Made by a program: the position numbers and the translations under genes
The notes under the pieces: model-generated
The model's input: the letters and a program-made list of their open reading frames with translations, nothing else
Database searches by the model: none
What the model was told of the DNA's origin: nothing
Source of the DNA: Clostridiales bacterium
Lineage (GTDB): Bacteria > Bacillota > Clostridia > Saccharofermentanales > Saccharofermentanaceae
Reading direction: 5' to 3'
DNA length: 64,000 bases
NCBI GenBank assembly: GCA_017561715.1
Contig: JAFZBN010000016.1
Span: forward strand, 95,536 to 159,535
Shown here: positions 18,017 to 26,520 of the stretch, piece by piece
Position numbering within the stretch: the stretch's first letter is position 1
Layout of the letters: each line of letters begins with the position of its first letter

Positions 18017-18810
18017 ACCTCTCGATCAAACACATTTCGAACGTACTCCATCGTACGGAAAAGAAGATCAATATCTTCCTGTCTTCCCATCTCGATCGAC
18101 ACTGCCTTTTGATATCCTTCGGCTTTGAGCAGTCCGGCGATCTGTTCATGCATTTTTCTTTTTCTGACCGGTTTCAATCCGGGTTCGCTGACATGGACAT
18201 GATTGATGAGATCTGTCCTTCCCTTGAGGATATCGGCAGATTCTCCGTTTTCGATCATCGTTCCCATATCAAGATTCAGCAGGAATCCTTTGGAATCGAC
18301 AGCCTTTATCAGATCAAACGCCTCTTCCGTCGTATTGATGAAATTCGTATTATAGATCTTCGGATTGGGCTCCATGGCGATCACCGTCTGATGCGCACAG
18401 GCATACTCACCCAGCTCCCGGAAGAAACTGATCGCGGATCCCGAGTCTTTCCCCTCAGGAACAGAACGGCTTACCGGACATCCGAAAACCAGGTTTCCAC
18501 ATCCGATCGTCTGCGCAAAGTCCACCGCCTTCTTCGTGTAAGAGAGCAGCGCCTCACGCTCTTCTACGGTTCCGAAAAGCTTCTCTTTCCGTCCATACCA
18601 TATCGACTGCATCGAAGGGACCGTAAATCCATAGTTTGTCTGAAGGTCTTCTTTCCAACTTTCCGCGGCGGAGAGGTCTTCGTACGGAGTTTCCGTGAAG
18701 ATACGCGTAGGCGCGATCTCCAGACCGGAAAAACCGTGGTCTTTCATAAAGCCGTATACTTTCTCGTCATTCTCAGCTGTCCAGGCAATATTTGAAATAG
18801 AGAGGATCAT
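18013..18810 (-). CDS. Sugar phosphate isomerase/epimerase-like TIM-barrel protein
   Basis: A 265-aa protein of the xylose-isomerase-like TIM-barrel superfamily (AP endonuclease 2 fold). The four expected metal ligands are visible in order: E in AMEPNP, D in LNLDMGTM, H in HVHVSEPG and E in VSIEMG. Such enzymes isomerise or epimerise sugars or cyclitols at a divalent metal. It is translationally coupled to the gene before (ATGA overlap, with GGAGG inside that gene's end) and the gene after. Placed between an SDR and glycosyltransferases, it probably makes or modifies an unusual sugar for a surface glycan. The substrate cannot be assigned. Confidence 0.82.
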   Translation of the reverse strand: MILSISNIAWTAENDEKVYGFMKDHGFSGLEIAPTRIFTETPYEDLSAAESWKEDLQTNYGFTVPSMQSIWYGRKEKLFGTVEEREALLSYTKKAVDFAQTIGCGNLVFGCPVSRSVPEGKDSGSAISFFRELGEYACAHQTVIAMEPNPKIYNTNFINTTEEAFDLIKAVDSKGFLLNLDMGTMIENGESADILKGRTDLINHVHVSEPGLKPVRKRKMHEQIAGLLKAEGYQKAVSIEMGRQEDIDLLFRTMEYVRNVFDREV

Positions 18811-19757
18811 TGTTTTCCTCCTTCGGATACAGGAGCCTGTTTCGAATACTCTTCCACAAAATTCCTGATCCCGACAAGCACAGACTCCTTATCGCGGATG
18901 TATCCGTTCTTTCCGTTAAACAAAGCATCATGTATGGTCCGGTAATCATAATCTGCAGGCGCGGATGCCAGTTCATTCACGAAGTCCTCACCTGTCAGGT
19001 ATCTGTACAGTTCTCCCGCAGATACGGGTTCAGTCGCCGGATGCCAAAGCGTGATCCCTGCATTCAGTGCAATGTTCATGTCCGCCCACAGATCCTTCAA
19101 ATCGTAAAACTGGAACCGGCTCCGGCTGTCTGTGAAATTCAGCGCGGAAAAACCCAGCGCGCGGAACATATCCTTCAAGCCTTCTTTTTCCGGACCGGAA
19201 ACATTTACTTTATAGAATCCGTTTGCCTGTTTGTCATAATACTTCAGAAGTTCCGGCTGCTTTTCCGACAGTTCGATAAACTTTTTCTCATTAAGCATAA
19301 ACGGGACTACGTTGATAAAGTCATAGATGAAGTTCTTCTTGATGTTTCTTCCGAAAAGTCCGGGCAGTCTGATGATCAGCGCATCCGGATAATTCTCTCT
19401 CACCCGGCACTCCAGAAGATACCGGTGATATCCATATGCGGCCAGACCGGAAACATCGATCGTTGAATTTTCATCGACACCCAGCGGACTTTTGAATACA
19501 TCGATCGTTGAGATCAGCACAAGTTTTTTCGGGGCGATCTTCGATATATTATTCTCCGCATCTTCGATCATCAGAAGATCCTTCTCCGGATCATTATTGG
19601 CAAGATATTTTTCGGCACGAAGTCCCGAATACACAAGAAGATCGGGCTTCGTCCCAAAGGCATCCCGAATATTCCCGGAATTGTATTTCGCGTCAAAATC
19701 TCCTGCCGCGGCCAGATTGCTGCCGACAAATCCGGTATATCCTACTATCGCTTTCAC
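18807..19757 (-). CDS. NAD(P)-binding SDR, nucleotide-sugar epimerase/dehydratase-like
   Basis: A 316-aa extended short-chain dehydrogenase/reductase. The Rossmann motif is GYTGFVGSNL. The strand LVLISTIDVF gives the catalytic Ser/Thr region, and AAYGYHRYLLE is the YxxxK site, with Arg in place of the usual Lys. RLPGLFGRNI matches the substrate-domain motif of nucleotide-sugar reductases. The Lys-to-Arg change is conservative but uncommon, so activity may be altered. It is 20 nt downstream of the membrane GT2 and overlaps the isomerase start. It likely oxidises, reduces or epimerises a sugar in the same pathway. Confidence 0.8.
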   Translation of the reverse strand: MKAIVGYTGFVGSNLAAAGDFDAKYNSGNIRDAFGTKPDLLVYSGLRAEKYLANNDPEKDLLMIEDAENNISKIAPKKLVLISTIDVFKSPLGVDENSTIDVSGLAAYGYHRYLLECRVRENYPDALIIRLPGLFGRNIKKNFIYDFINVVPFMLNEKKFIELSEKQPELLKYYDKQANGFYKVNVSGPEKEGLKDMFRALGFSALNFTDSRSRFQFYDLKDLWADMNIALNAGITLWHPATEPVSAGELYRYLTGEDFVNELASAPADYDYRTIHDALFNGKNGYIRDKESVLVGIRNFVEEYSKQAPVSEGGKQ

Positions 19758-19776
19758 CCTGCTATCTCCTTCACAC

Positions 19777-20715
19777 TTATTTGGTCAGTTTCTCAATGCT
19801 CTCGAAACTGTACTGCTTTCTTCTGAACACCAGCTGAAGGATCAGCTGAAGGTACTTGATAATGATCGTCAGGATCCCGAAAAGACCAAAGAAGCAGACT
19901 GACAGGAACAGGATCATTGTCGTCCAGCCTGCGACCGGATTTGCCATGATATATGTGATCACCGCATAGGCGACCACAAATAGAGACATACACATCATAA
20001 GGAAAGTCATGACCATAGAAAAACGGTAACCGACTTTGGTAAACAAAAGCAGCGAATCCAAAGCAAGACCGGAACGGTATGTCTTTTCTTTCTTATCGGT
20101 CCGGGATCTGTTCTTCGCGACAAGGGAATAGCGGATGTTGTCAGTTTTCAGTCCGCAGTTCGCGTACAGTGCTTTTCGATAGAAAATACTCTTATTCATT
20201 GAGCTGACCCGGTTGATCACACGCCGGCTGATCACGCGGAAAGTCTCTGTCGACATAGTACTCGGAATATCCGCATATCTGTCGAAGATCCTGTAAAAGA
20301 GTCTGGACGAGAACTTCTCTTTCCGGTCCGGTGACGCGCTGACGATATCATATCCTTCCAGCGCGTGTCTGTAGACCTTCATGATCATATCCGGATCATA
20401 GTCGATAAATGTATTATCAAACTCAAATACATAGTCTCCGATCGCCATATCGACGCCGGCGTTCATTGCGAGTTCCAGTCCGTGATAATAACTCATATTG
20501 ACCACGGTAATACTGGTCGTTGCCGCGTCATTACTTACGGTCTTGATCACGGAAAGGCTGTCGTCATCTGAGAAGTCATTCACACATATGATCTCAGAGT
20601 GCTCGAAGTTTCTCTCCATCACTTTGATGATCGTTCGAAGAAATCCTTCAAGTCTCTCACTTGCATTATGAACGTAGATTACCGCGGAAACAAAACTCTT
20701 CTCTTTATTCTCCAT
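19777..20715 (-). CDS. GT2 glycosyltransferase with two C-terminal membrane helices
   Basis: A 312-aa GT2 protein of the polyprenyl-phosphate glycosyltransferase kind (CsbB/GtrB/ArnC-like): SAVIYVHNASERLEGF, ICVNDFSDDDSL, FEFDNTFIDYDPD as the acidic substrate motif, then two hydrophobic helices at about residues 232-256 and 266-290 that anchor it. Members load a sugar on undecaprenyl phosphate at the cytoplasmic face. The expected DAD/DxD metal site reads FDNTF, so metal ligation differs from the classic form. It overlaps the FAD oxidoreductase gene by 11 nt. YfhO-like partners that use such donors occur at the start of the window, but no direct link is shown. Confidence 0.82.
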   Translation of the reverse strand: MENKEKSFVSAVIYVHNASERLEGFLRTIIKVMERNFEHSEIICVNDFSDDDSLSVIKTVSNDAATTSITVVNMSYYHGLELAMNAGVDMAIGDYVFEFDNTFIDYDPDMIMKVYRHALEGYDIVSASPDRKEKFSSRLFYRIFDRYADIPSTMSTETFRVISRRVINRVSSMNKSIFYRKALYANCGLKTDNIRYSLVAKNRSRTDKKEKTYRSGLALDSLLLFTKVGYRFSMVMTFLMMCMSLFVVAYAVITYIMANPVAGWTTMILFLSVCFFGLFGILTIIIKYLQLILQLVFRRKQYSFESIEKLTK

Positions 20716-21844
20716 CTGTCAACACCTCGTCAAGATCATAGACCGTATTTATCTTGCCTGATAAAACGCCGACAAAAGTCGGACCGGATGTATATTTCCT
20801 TATCACCGTCGGCCGCGAATCATCGATCTCCGAACTCATCAGTATCGGTTTCATCGAGTATAGCGACTGTTTATATGTAAACCCATACTCATCGAGCATA
20901 TACTTTCTCGCCAGATTGGACATGTATGGGAACGCGGTCTTCGGTCTCGCCGGACATACGTTGCAGTTTCCCAACCGCTCCTTCGAACAGAAGCCTTCAC
21001 TTTTATCCTGGCACGGGAATGTCGGCAGCTCATCGTAGCAGGTCGTATGCGGAGTAAATGTTACTGAAGTCAGTGAATGACACCCGGTCATTCCGAACGG
21101 CATGATCGAGAAAAAAGGTCCGTCCATTACGGTAAAACCGATATTCTTCAAGCTGTCATTCACATCACATAGGATGATCTCGCACAATTCGTATTTGATG
21201 CCGAACTTCTCCAGTCCGGCCATTTTCAGAATCTGATTCGTTCCGGCATATGTGGCGTTTAATACATAGCCGCTCCGATAAGAATTCCCATTCTCTTCAC
21301 TGATCACATAAGCATCGTCTGTTCTTTCGATCTTCGTGATCCGCGCACCATATACAAAACGGACAGACTTTTCATGATCCTTCAGTTTTTCCAGGAAATA
21401 CTCTTTCAGTTTCATCGCGTCATAGGTATATTCACGGGTCCGGAATACACCATCGCACATGCCCGGTTTGAAATAGGTCTCCGCGTACAGTTCCTCACAG
21501 GGAATACCGGCAGCTCTGCAGAAGTCCTTAAACTGCTTGCCGTCCGACCAGGAATACATGCTGGAAGTCGCATAGATCTGATCAAATTCCCGGTTGATGC
21601 AGAAATCATAATCCCGGTTAAAGCGCTCGAAATAGCCGGCAGTCTTCATCGCGGTGGAAATGGATCTCGGATAATGATAGCCCTGGTGAACTCTGGCCTG
21701 ATTTACATACGTGGCCCGCTGAAAAGGAGCAGGATCACACTCCAGGACAAGTATATTCTGTCCCCGTTCGCAACAGAAAAGAGCGGAATACAAACCGTAA
21801 AGACCCGCCCCGAGAATAATCTTGTCAAAACGTTCTGAAGCCAT
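20705..21844 (-). CDS. FAD-dependent oxidoreductase with an embedded four-cysteine motif
   Basis: A 379-aa flavoprotein of the glycine oxidase/D-amino-acid oxidase (DAO) type: the dinucleotide fold IILGAGLYGLYSAL, then LECDPAPFQRATYVNQARVHQG where the flavin site is expected, a substrate domain, and a C-terminal PTFVGVLSGKINTVYDLDE. Between residues about 270 and 300 it carries C-x7-C-x7-C-x2-C (in CQDKSEGFC... to NCNVCP), which could bind a metal or an iron-sulfur cluster. ATG 21844 is preferred over an in-frame TTG 15 nt earlier; GGAGAAAGG precedes it. It is the first gene of the operon and has a good promoter. The substrate is unknown; a carbohydrate or lipid-linked intermediate is inferred from context. 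Confidence 0.78.
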   Translation of the reverse strand: MASERFDKIILGAGLYGLYSALFCCERGQNILVLECDPAPFQRATYVNQARVHQGYHYPRSISTAMKTAGYFERFNRDYDFCINREFDQIYATSSMYSWSDGKQFKDFCRAAGIPCEELYAETYFKPGMCDGVFRTREYTYDAMKLKEYFLEKLKDHEKSVRFVYGARITKIERTDDAYVISEENGNSYRSGYVLNATYAGTNQILKMAGLEKFGIKYELCEIILCDVNDSLKNIGFTVMDGPFFSIMPFGMTGCHSLTSVTFTPHTTCYDELPTFPCQDKSEGFCSKERLGNCNVCPARPKTAFPYMSNLARKYMLDEYGFTYKQSLYSMKPILMSSEIDDSRPTVIRKYTSGPTFVGVLSGKINTVYDLDEVLTDGE

Positions 21845-21919
21845 TTCGCCTTTCTCCAATGCCGTACGTGCTTTTGGCCCGCAAATCCGATTCTTACACT
21901 GCAGGGAACAGCTAAATCA

Positions 21920-21948
21920 AGTGTACGAAATGTCCTATTTCCTGTCAA
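21920..21948 (-). promoter_or_regulatory. Promoter of the five-gene carbohydrate operon
   Basis: On the minus strand TTGACA (21943-21948) is followed after 17 nt by TACACT (21920-21925). The FAD oxidoreductase start is about 76 nt further down; one copy of the abundant GTGCTTTT octamer (21868-21875) lies in this leader. Confidence 0.75.
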
Positions 21949-21976
21949 CGTTCGAGGGGTGTCCGACACCTCTTCG

Positions 21977-23269
21977 TCACAGAAGACGGAGTCTGAGCGT
22001 CACAGCAAGACCTCCGTCTTTATTGGCTGCCGTGATCTCGCCGCCCATCTTCTCCATGAGGTAGCGGGAGATATAAAGACCCAGTCCTGCGCCGTCTTTT
22101 TCTCCGGCGTTGCTGCCGCGCTTGTATTTTCCGAAGATCGTCTCGATCTCGGATTCGGGCACTCCGCCGCCGTGATCGCCGATCTCGACGACTAGGAAGC
22201 GAGTGTTACCGACACCTTTTTCGATGCGGCTGCTGACTGTCATTTCGGTGTCTGCATATTTGTAGGAATTGGCAAAGATATTGTTGATGACCTGATTGAG
22301 GCGGAGGGGATCCGCAGAGACGACGGCCTCTTCGATCTTAAACTCCGGTAGCTTTTTCTTATAGTCGGCTTCCGAGATAAAGTGCTCGATATCCTTTGAG
22401 GTCACTTCCCCGGGATTTACTTCCAGGTGTTCGAGTTCCTCGAGCGTCGCATGGAAAAGATTCGATACCAGACTGTCGATCTGATCGGCCTTGGCATTGA
22501 TGCTTCGGATCGTTTTCTTTTCTTCTTCGTCATGCGCCGAAAGCTCCATAACTTCCGCCATCGCCTTGATGGAGGTGACCGGTGTCTTGATATCGTGAGA
22601 AAGCTGCGCGACAAGTTCTTTTCGAGCATTCACGGCCTCGGCTTCGCGAAGCTTGCTGGCCTTAAGTTCTTCGCGCATGATGTCAAAGCTCTCGGTAAAA
22701 GCGCCGAACACGTGGTTCCTGTCCATCTGCATCGGAACATCGAGATTGCCGGACGCGACCTCGGAAGCGAAGTGCTGCATCTTGTTGAAAGGATCGACGA
22801 TGCGCTTCTTGAGATACAGAAAATAACCAAGGGTCGCCGCAAGCATCGAGAAAAGAACGGCACCGCAGATAATGGAGATGCGGCGGTTCCGAGCGGCCTG
22901 CTGATCCCGGTAATCGTTATGCACCAGAAGTTTTCCGACCACTTCGCCATCCTCATTTGTGATGTCGCGGATCACGTCATAGTTCGTCGTCGCGGACGAG
23001 ACTGACGTGGAGATATGCTTTTCGGTATAGATCAGAAGATTGCCGTCGTTGTCGATCACGGCGTATTCGAACGGCTGATCCGTCGGGATCAGATCTTTCT
23101 TGTGATCCTTAGTGTTTTCCCAGTCTTTTCCGAGCGCGATGGTCAGGCGGTTGATCTCCGTCGGATAGGAAGTGATCTTCTGCGAAGTGATGGCATTGAT
23201 GCGGAAGCACACGACCACGAGAACGAGTAGAAAGAACACGGTAAAGATCAGCAGGGACTTCGTCTTCAC
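21977..23269 (-). CDS. Sensor histidine kinase
   Basis: A 430-aa membrane kinase: first helix at residues 5-25, a short extracellular sensor of about 110 residues, a second helix, HAMP linker, then a HisKA box QLSHDIKTPVTSI with the phosphoacceptor His. The ATPase domain has N box NQVINNIFANSYKYA, G1 EIGDHGGGVP, F box IFGKYKRG and G2 GAGLGLYI. All catalytic motifs are present. The start is GTG 23269, overlapping the regulator stop as GTGA, with GGAGG 7-8 nt upstream. It autophosphorylates on an external or membrane signal and passes phosphate to the adjacent regulator. The signal and target genes are unknown; the MacB-type exporter 6 kb downstream is one candidate. Confidence 0.93.
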   Translation of the reverse strand: MKTKSLLIFTVFFLLVLVVVCFRINAITSQKITSYPTEINRLTIALGKDWENTKDHKKDLIPTDQPFEYAVIDNDGNLLIYTEKHISTSVSSATTNYDVIRDITNEDGEVVGKLLVHNDYRDQQAARNRRISIICGAVLFSMLAATLGYFLYLKKRIVDPFNKMQHFASEVASGNLDVPMQMDRNHVFGAFTESFDIMREELKASKLREAEAVNARKELVAQLSHDIKTPVTSIKAMAEVMELSAHDEEEKKTIRSINAKADQIDSLVSNLFHATLEELEHLEVNPGEVTSKDIEHFISEADYKKKLPEFKIEEAVVSADPLRLNQVINNIFANSYKYADTEMTVSSRIEKGVGNTRFLVVEIGDHGGGVPESEIETIFGKYKRGSNAGEKDGAGLGLYISRYLMEKMGGEITAANKDGGLAVTLRLRLL

Positions 23270-23970
23270 GGCTGATCCTCCAGGATGAATCCGGATCCCC
23301 ATACCGTTTTGATGAAGGACGGATTGCTCGCGTCGTCTTCGATCTTCTCTCGAAGGTGACGGATGTGGACGTTCAGCGTAACATCGCCGACGAACTCCGT
23401 GCCCCAGATCTTTTCGAAGAATTCTTCCTTCTTGATGATACGGTTTCGGTTATTGAGCATATAGACCAGAAGGCGGAATTCCATGGCCTTAAGAGGAGTC
23501 TTCTCCCCGTCTTTGATGACAACGGCACGTAGTAGATCGATCGTGGCGTTTCCGAGTTTGACGATATTCTTCGACTCTTCCGTTTCGGAAGAACTGCTGT
23601 TAGCTTCTTCGTATCTTTTTAAGGCCGCCTTGACTTTGGCAAGAAGGACTCCGAGCGAATAGGGCTTACAGATATAATCGTCTCCGCCGATGGAAAGCGC
23701 CAGGAGCATGTCGTCTTCTGCGGATCTTGCGCTGATGAAAAAGATCGGAACGTTCATTTTCGCGCGGATCATCTGGCAAAGCTCAAATCCGGAATCTTCG
23801 CCGAGATTGATGTCCAGAAGGATCAGCGAGCAGGTGTTTTCGTTAAAGAATTCGAGCGCGGAATCCTTGTCGGTAACGTAAGTTGCCGACACTCCCGACA
23901 TATTGAAATATTTCGACGTGTACTCGGAAAGTTCGAGCTCGTCGTCTACGATCAGAACACTGTAGTGCAT
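23266..23970 (-). CDS. OmpR/PhoB-family response regulator
   Basis: A 234-aa regulator with an N-terminal receiver (acidic pair DDE near residue 9, phospho-acceptor Asp in LILLDINLG, conserved Thr/Ser in FFISARS, Lys in CKPYSLG) and a C-terminal winged helix (LKAMEFRLLVYMLN through HIRHLREKIE... IKTVWGSGF). It binds DNA after phosphorylation by the overlapping histidine kinase. It starts 27 nt after metH with GGGGGATGAGG as ribosome site and no terminator between, so it may be partly transcribed with metH. Confidence 0.95.
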   Translation of the reverse strand: MHYSVLIVDDELELSEYTSKYFNMSGVSATYVTDKDSALEFFNENTCSLILLDINLGEDSGFELCQMIRAKMNVPIFFISARSAEDDMLLALSIGGDDYICKPYSLGVLLAKVKAALKRYEEANSSSSETEESKNIVKLGNATIDLLRAVVIKDGEKTPLKAMEFRLLVYMLNNRNRIIKKEEFFEKIWGTEFVGDVTLNVHIRHLREKIEDDASNPSFIKTVWGSGFILEDQP

Positions 23971-23997
23971 ATTACCTCATCCCCCGTGGTACTGCTC

Positions 23998-26445
23998 TTA
24001 CTGTTTCTTTAATGCCTCGTCGATCTCTTCTGCGTAACGGACGGTCTCCATCGCGTCTCTACAGTATTTGTCGGCGCCGATAGCGTCCGAATATTCCTGT
24101 GTCAGGACCGCGCCGCCGACACAGACTTTTGCCCACGGAGCCTGCTCACGCAGGAGCTTGATGGTCTCTTCCATCGCGGGAACCGTGGTCGTCATAAGTG
24201 CCGACAGTCCGACGATCGGGGCATGCAGCCTTACGACCTCATCGACGACCGTCTGTTCCGGAACGTCCTTTCCGAGGTCAGATACGGCAAATCCGTAGTT
24301 CTCCAAAATGAGTTTGACGATGTTCTTGCCGATATCGTGGATATCGCCGTGAACGGTCGCGATTACGAAGGCGCAGCGCGAGGATCCCGTGTTTCCGTCT
24401 TCACTTGCCGCCATCGCTACCTTTACTTCTTCAAAAGCACTTTTCGCTGCTTCTGCCGCCATAAGAAGCTGCGGAAGATAAACTTTCTTCTTTTCGAAAT
24501 CCGCGCCGACGATATTCAGTGCCGGGATTACTTCCGACTGGATGATCTCGAGCGGTTTTCTCTCGGCGAGCATCGCCTTGGTGAGTGCCCCCGTCTTTTC
24601 TTTAAGTCCTCTTACGATCGCTTTCTGAAGTTCCGAGGTCGGTCCTTCGCCGCTTTCCCCGGATGTCTTCGGCGCCTCCGCGGGAGCTCCCGCTGCCGGT
24701 GCCGTCATGGTCGGAGCCGGAAGATTCTGCGCGTAACTGATGTAGTCCATGCAGTTTTCATCCATGTTATGCAGCGCACGGAACGCATGGTAGACATTCA
24801 TCATCTCCTGGGAGTACGGGTTCATGATCGCCGCCGAAAGTCCGTCCTGAAGACAAAGGGCGAAGAAGGTAGAAGTGATGATATTTCTGCTCGGAAGTCC
24901 GAACGAAACATTCGAGATGCCGAGCGATGTATTTACTTTCAGATCGTGACGGATGCGGTGAACGGCCTGCATCGTGGCAAGTGCCGCCGTCGTGTCCGCG
25001 GAAATCGTCATGGCGAGCGGGTCGAAGATGAGATCCTTTTTTGAGATGCCGAAATCGGCCGCTCTCTTAATGATCTTCTCGGCGATCGCGACACGTTCTT
25101 CCGCTGTATCCGGGATACCGCCCTCATCGAGTGTCAGGGCAACAACGAAACCTCCGTACTTTGCAACGAGCGGGAAGATCACGCTCATGACTTCTTCTTT
25201 ACCGTTCACGGAGTTGACCATTGCTTTTCCGTTATAAGCGCGAAGTCCTGCTTCCATGGCGATCGGGTCGGTCGTGTCGAGCTGCAGCGGAAGATCCGTT
25301 ACTGCCTGCAGTTCCCTGACCGCGCGAAGCAGGAAAGCCGGCTCGTCGATCTCGGGAAGACCGACGTTAACGTCGAGAAGCTGGACTCCCGCGTCCTGCT
25401 GTTTCAAGGCTTCACCTAAGATATAGTCGATATCGTTTTCACGAAGTGCCTGCTGGAAGCGCTTCTTTCCCGTAGGATTGATGCGTTCACCGATCAGGAT
25501 CGGGCTGTCGCCGAACTTCACCGCGTGCGTATAAGACGAAACGAGGGACAGGTTCTTTTCGGTCACTGGAACCGGTGTGATGGACTTCGATTTTTCGACG
25601 ACCGCGCGGATATAGTCAGGTGTCGTACCGCAGCAGCCGCCCGCGATGCGCACGCCTTTTTCGAGAAGTTTTCCGACAGACTCGGAGAACTCGGGCGGGA
25701 ATACATCGTAAACGGTCTTTCCGTTCTCGGATCTCGGAAGACCCGCGTTCGGCTTCAAAAGCACCGGTACGGAAGCATATTCGAGATACTCTTCCACAAC
25801 GCCGATCAGCTGGTCCGGACCAAGTGAGCAGTTCGCGCCGATCGCGTCGGCATGCATGCCCTCGAGCATCGCGACCATCGCGGCCGGCGACGCGCCCGTC
25901 ATGAGCTTACCGTCGGCGCCATAGGCGTTGGAAACAAATACCGGAAGATCCGTGTTTTCTTTTACCGCAAGGAGCGCAGCCTTTGTATCATAGCTGTCGT
26001 TCATGGTCTCGATGAATACGAGATCGACACCCGCGGCCACACCGATTTTCACGGTCTTAGCATACATCGCGACCGCGTCTTCAAATTCATAGTCACCATA
26101 TGGCTTAAGGAGTTTTCCTAAAGGACCGATGTCGAGCGCGACATATTTTTCCTGCGTACCCGTACTCTGGCGAGCCGCTTCACGCGCGTTCTTTACCGCC
26201 GCCGTGACGAGCTGCTCGAGTTCTTCGTCGTCGAACTTCAATCCGTTCGCGCCGAAGGTATTACTTAAAACAACATTGGAACCTGCGTCATAGTAGGACT
26301 TCTGGATCCTGATGATCTCCTCCGGACGAGTCACGTTCCATCTTTCCGGAAGCTCTCCCGGCTGAAGTCCCGCCTCCTGAAGAAGCGTACCCATTCCTCC
26401 GTCAAGGAACAGGAAATTGTCTTTCATGTATTCACGAATATTCAT
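23998..26445 (-). CDS. metH: Cobalamin-dependent methionine synthase (without activation domain)
   Basis: An 815-aa enzyme that moves a methyl group from methyltetrahydrofolate to homocysteine. Residues 1-300 are the homocysteine module, with zinc cysteines in GANCS and GGCCGT. Residues 315-575 are the pterin module (LIGERINPTGKKRF, DVNVGLPEID). A Pro/Ala/Gly-rich linker of about 20 residues follows, and residues about 600-815 are the cobalamin module, with the lower-ligand motif VHGDIHDIGKNIV (DxHxxG). The C-terminal reactivation domain of the E. coli enzyme (about 1,200 aa) is absent; that function is supplied by the separate gene at 29005-29676. ATG 26445 follows GAGGGG. No SAM or cobalamin riboswitch is seen upstream. 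Confidence 0.95.
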   Translation of the reverse strand: MNIREYMKDNFLFLDGGMGTLLQEAGLQPGELPERWNVTRPEEIIRIQKSYYDAGSNVVLSNTFGANGLKFDDEELEQLVTAAVKNAREAARQSTGTQEKYVALDIGPLGKLLKPYGDYEFEDAVAMYAKTVKIGVAAGVDLVFIETMNDSYDTKAALLAVKENTDLPVFVSNAYGADGKLMTGASPAAMVAMLEGMHADAIGANCSLGPDQLIGVVEEYLEYASVPVLLKPNAGLPRSENGKTVYDVFPPEFSESVGKLLEKGVRIAGGCCGTTPDYIRAVVEKSKSITPVPVTEKNLSLVSSYTHAVKFGDSPILIGERINPTGKKRFQQALRENDIDYILGEALKQQDAGVQLLDVNVGLPEIDEPAFLLRAVRELQAVTDLPLQLDTTDPIAMEAGLRAYNGKAMVNSVNGKEEVMSVIFPLVAKYGGFVVALTLDEGGIPDTAEERVAIAEKIIKRAADFGISKKDLIFDPLAMTISADTTAALATMQAVHRIRHDLKVNTSLGISNVSFGLPSRNIITSTFFALCLQDGLSAAIMNPYSQEMMNVYHAFRALHNMDENCMDYISYAQNLPAPTMTAPAAGAPAEAPKTSGESGEGPTSELQKAIVRGLKEKTGALTKAMLAERKPLEIIQSEVIPALNIVGADFEKKKVYLPQLLMAAEAAKSAFEEVKVAMAASEDGNTGSSRCAFVIATVHGDIHDIGKNIVKLILENYGFAVSDLGKDVPEQTVVDEVVRLHAPIVGLSALMTTTVPAMEETIKLLREQAPWAKVCVGGAVLTQEYSDAIGADKYCRDAMETVRYAEEIDEALKKQ

Positions 26446-26479
26446 GCAGGTCCCCTCGTTTAGACAAGTCTCTGCGAGG

Positions 26480-26485
26480 ATTGTA
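26480..26485 (-). promoter_or_regulatory. Extended -10 element upstream of metH
   Basis: The minus strand reads TGATACAAT, an extended -10 (TG-A-TACAAT), about 35 nt upstream of the metH start. The -35 region is not recognisable. Confidence 0.4.
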
Positions 26486-26520
26486 TCACATTTTCAGAAG
26501 GCGCGCCTGCCTGTATGTCA

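Noticed and set aside
26446..26520. SAM or cobalamin riboswitch upstream of metH
   Set aside because: The gap is only 75 nt and has no conserved box; only a -10-like element and the ribosome site are seen.
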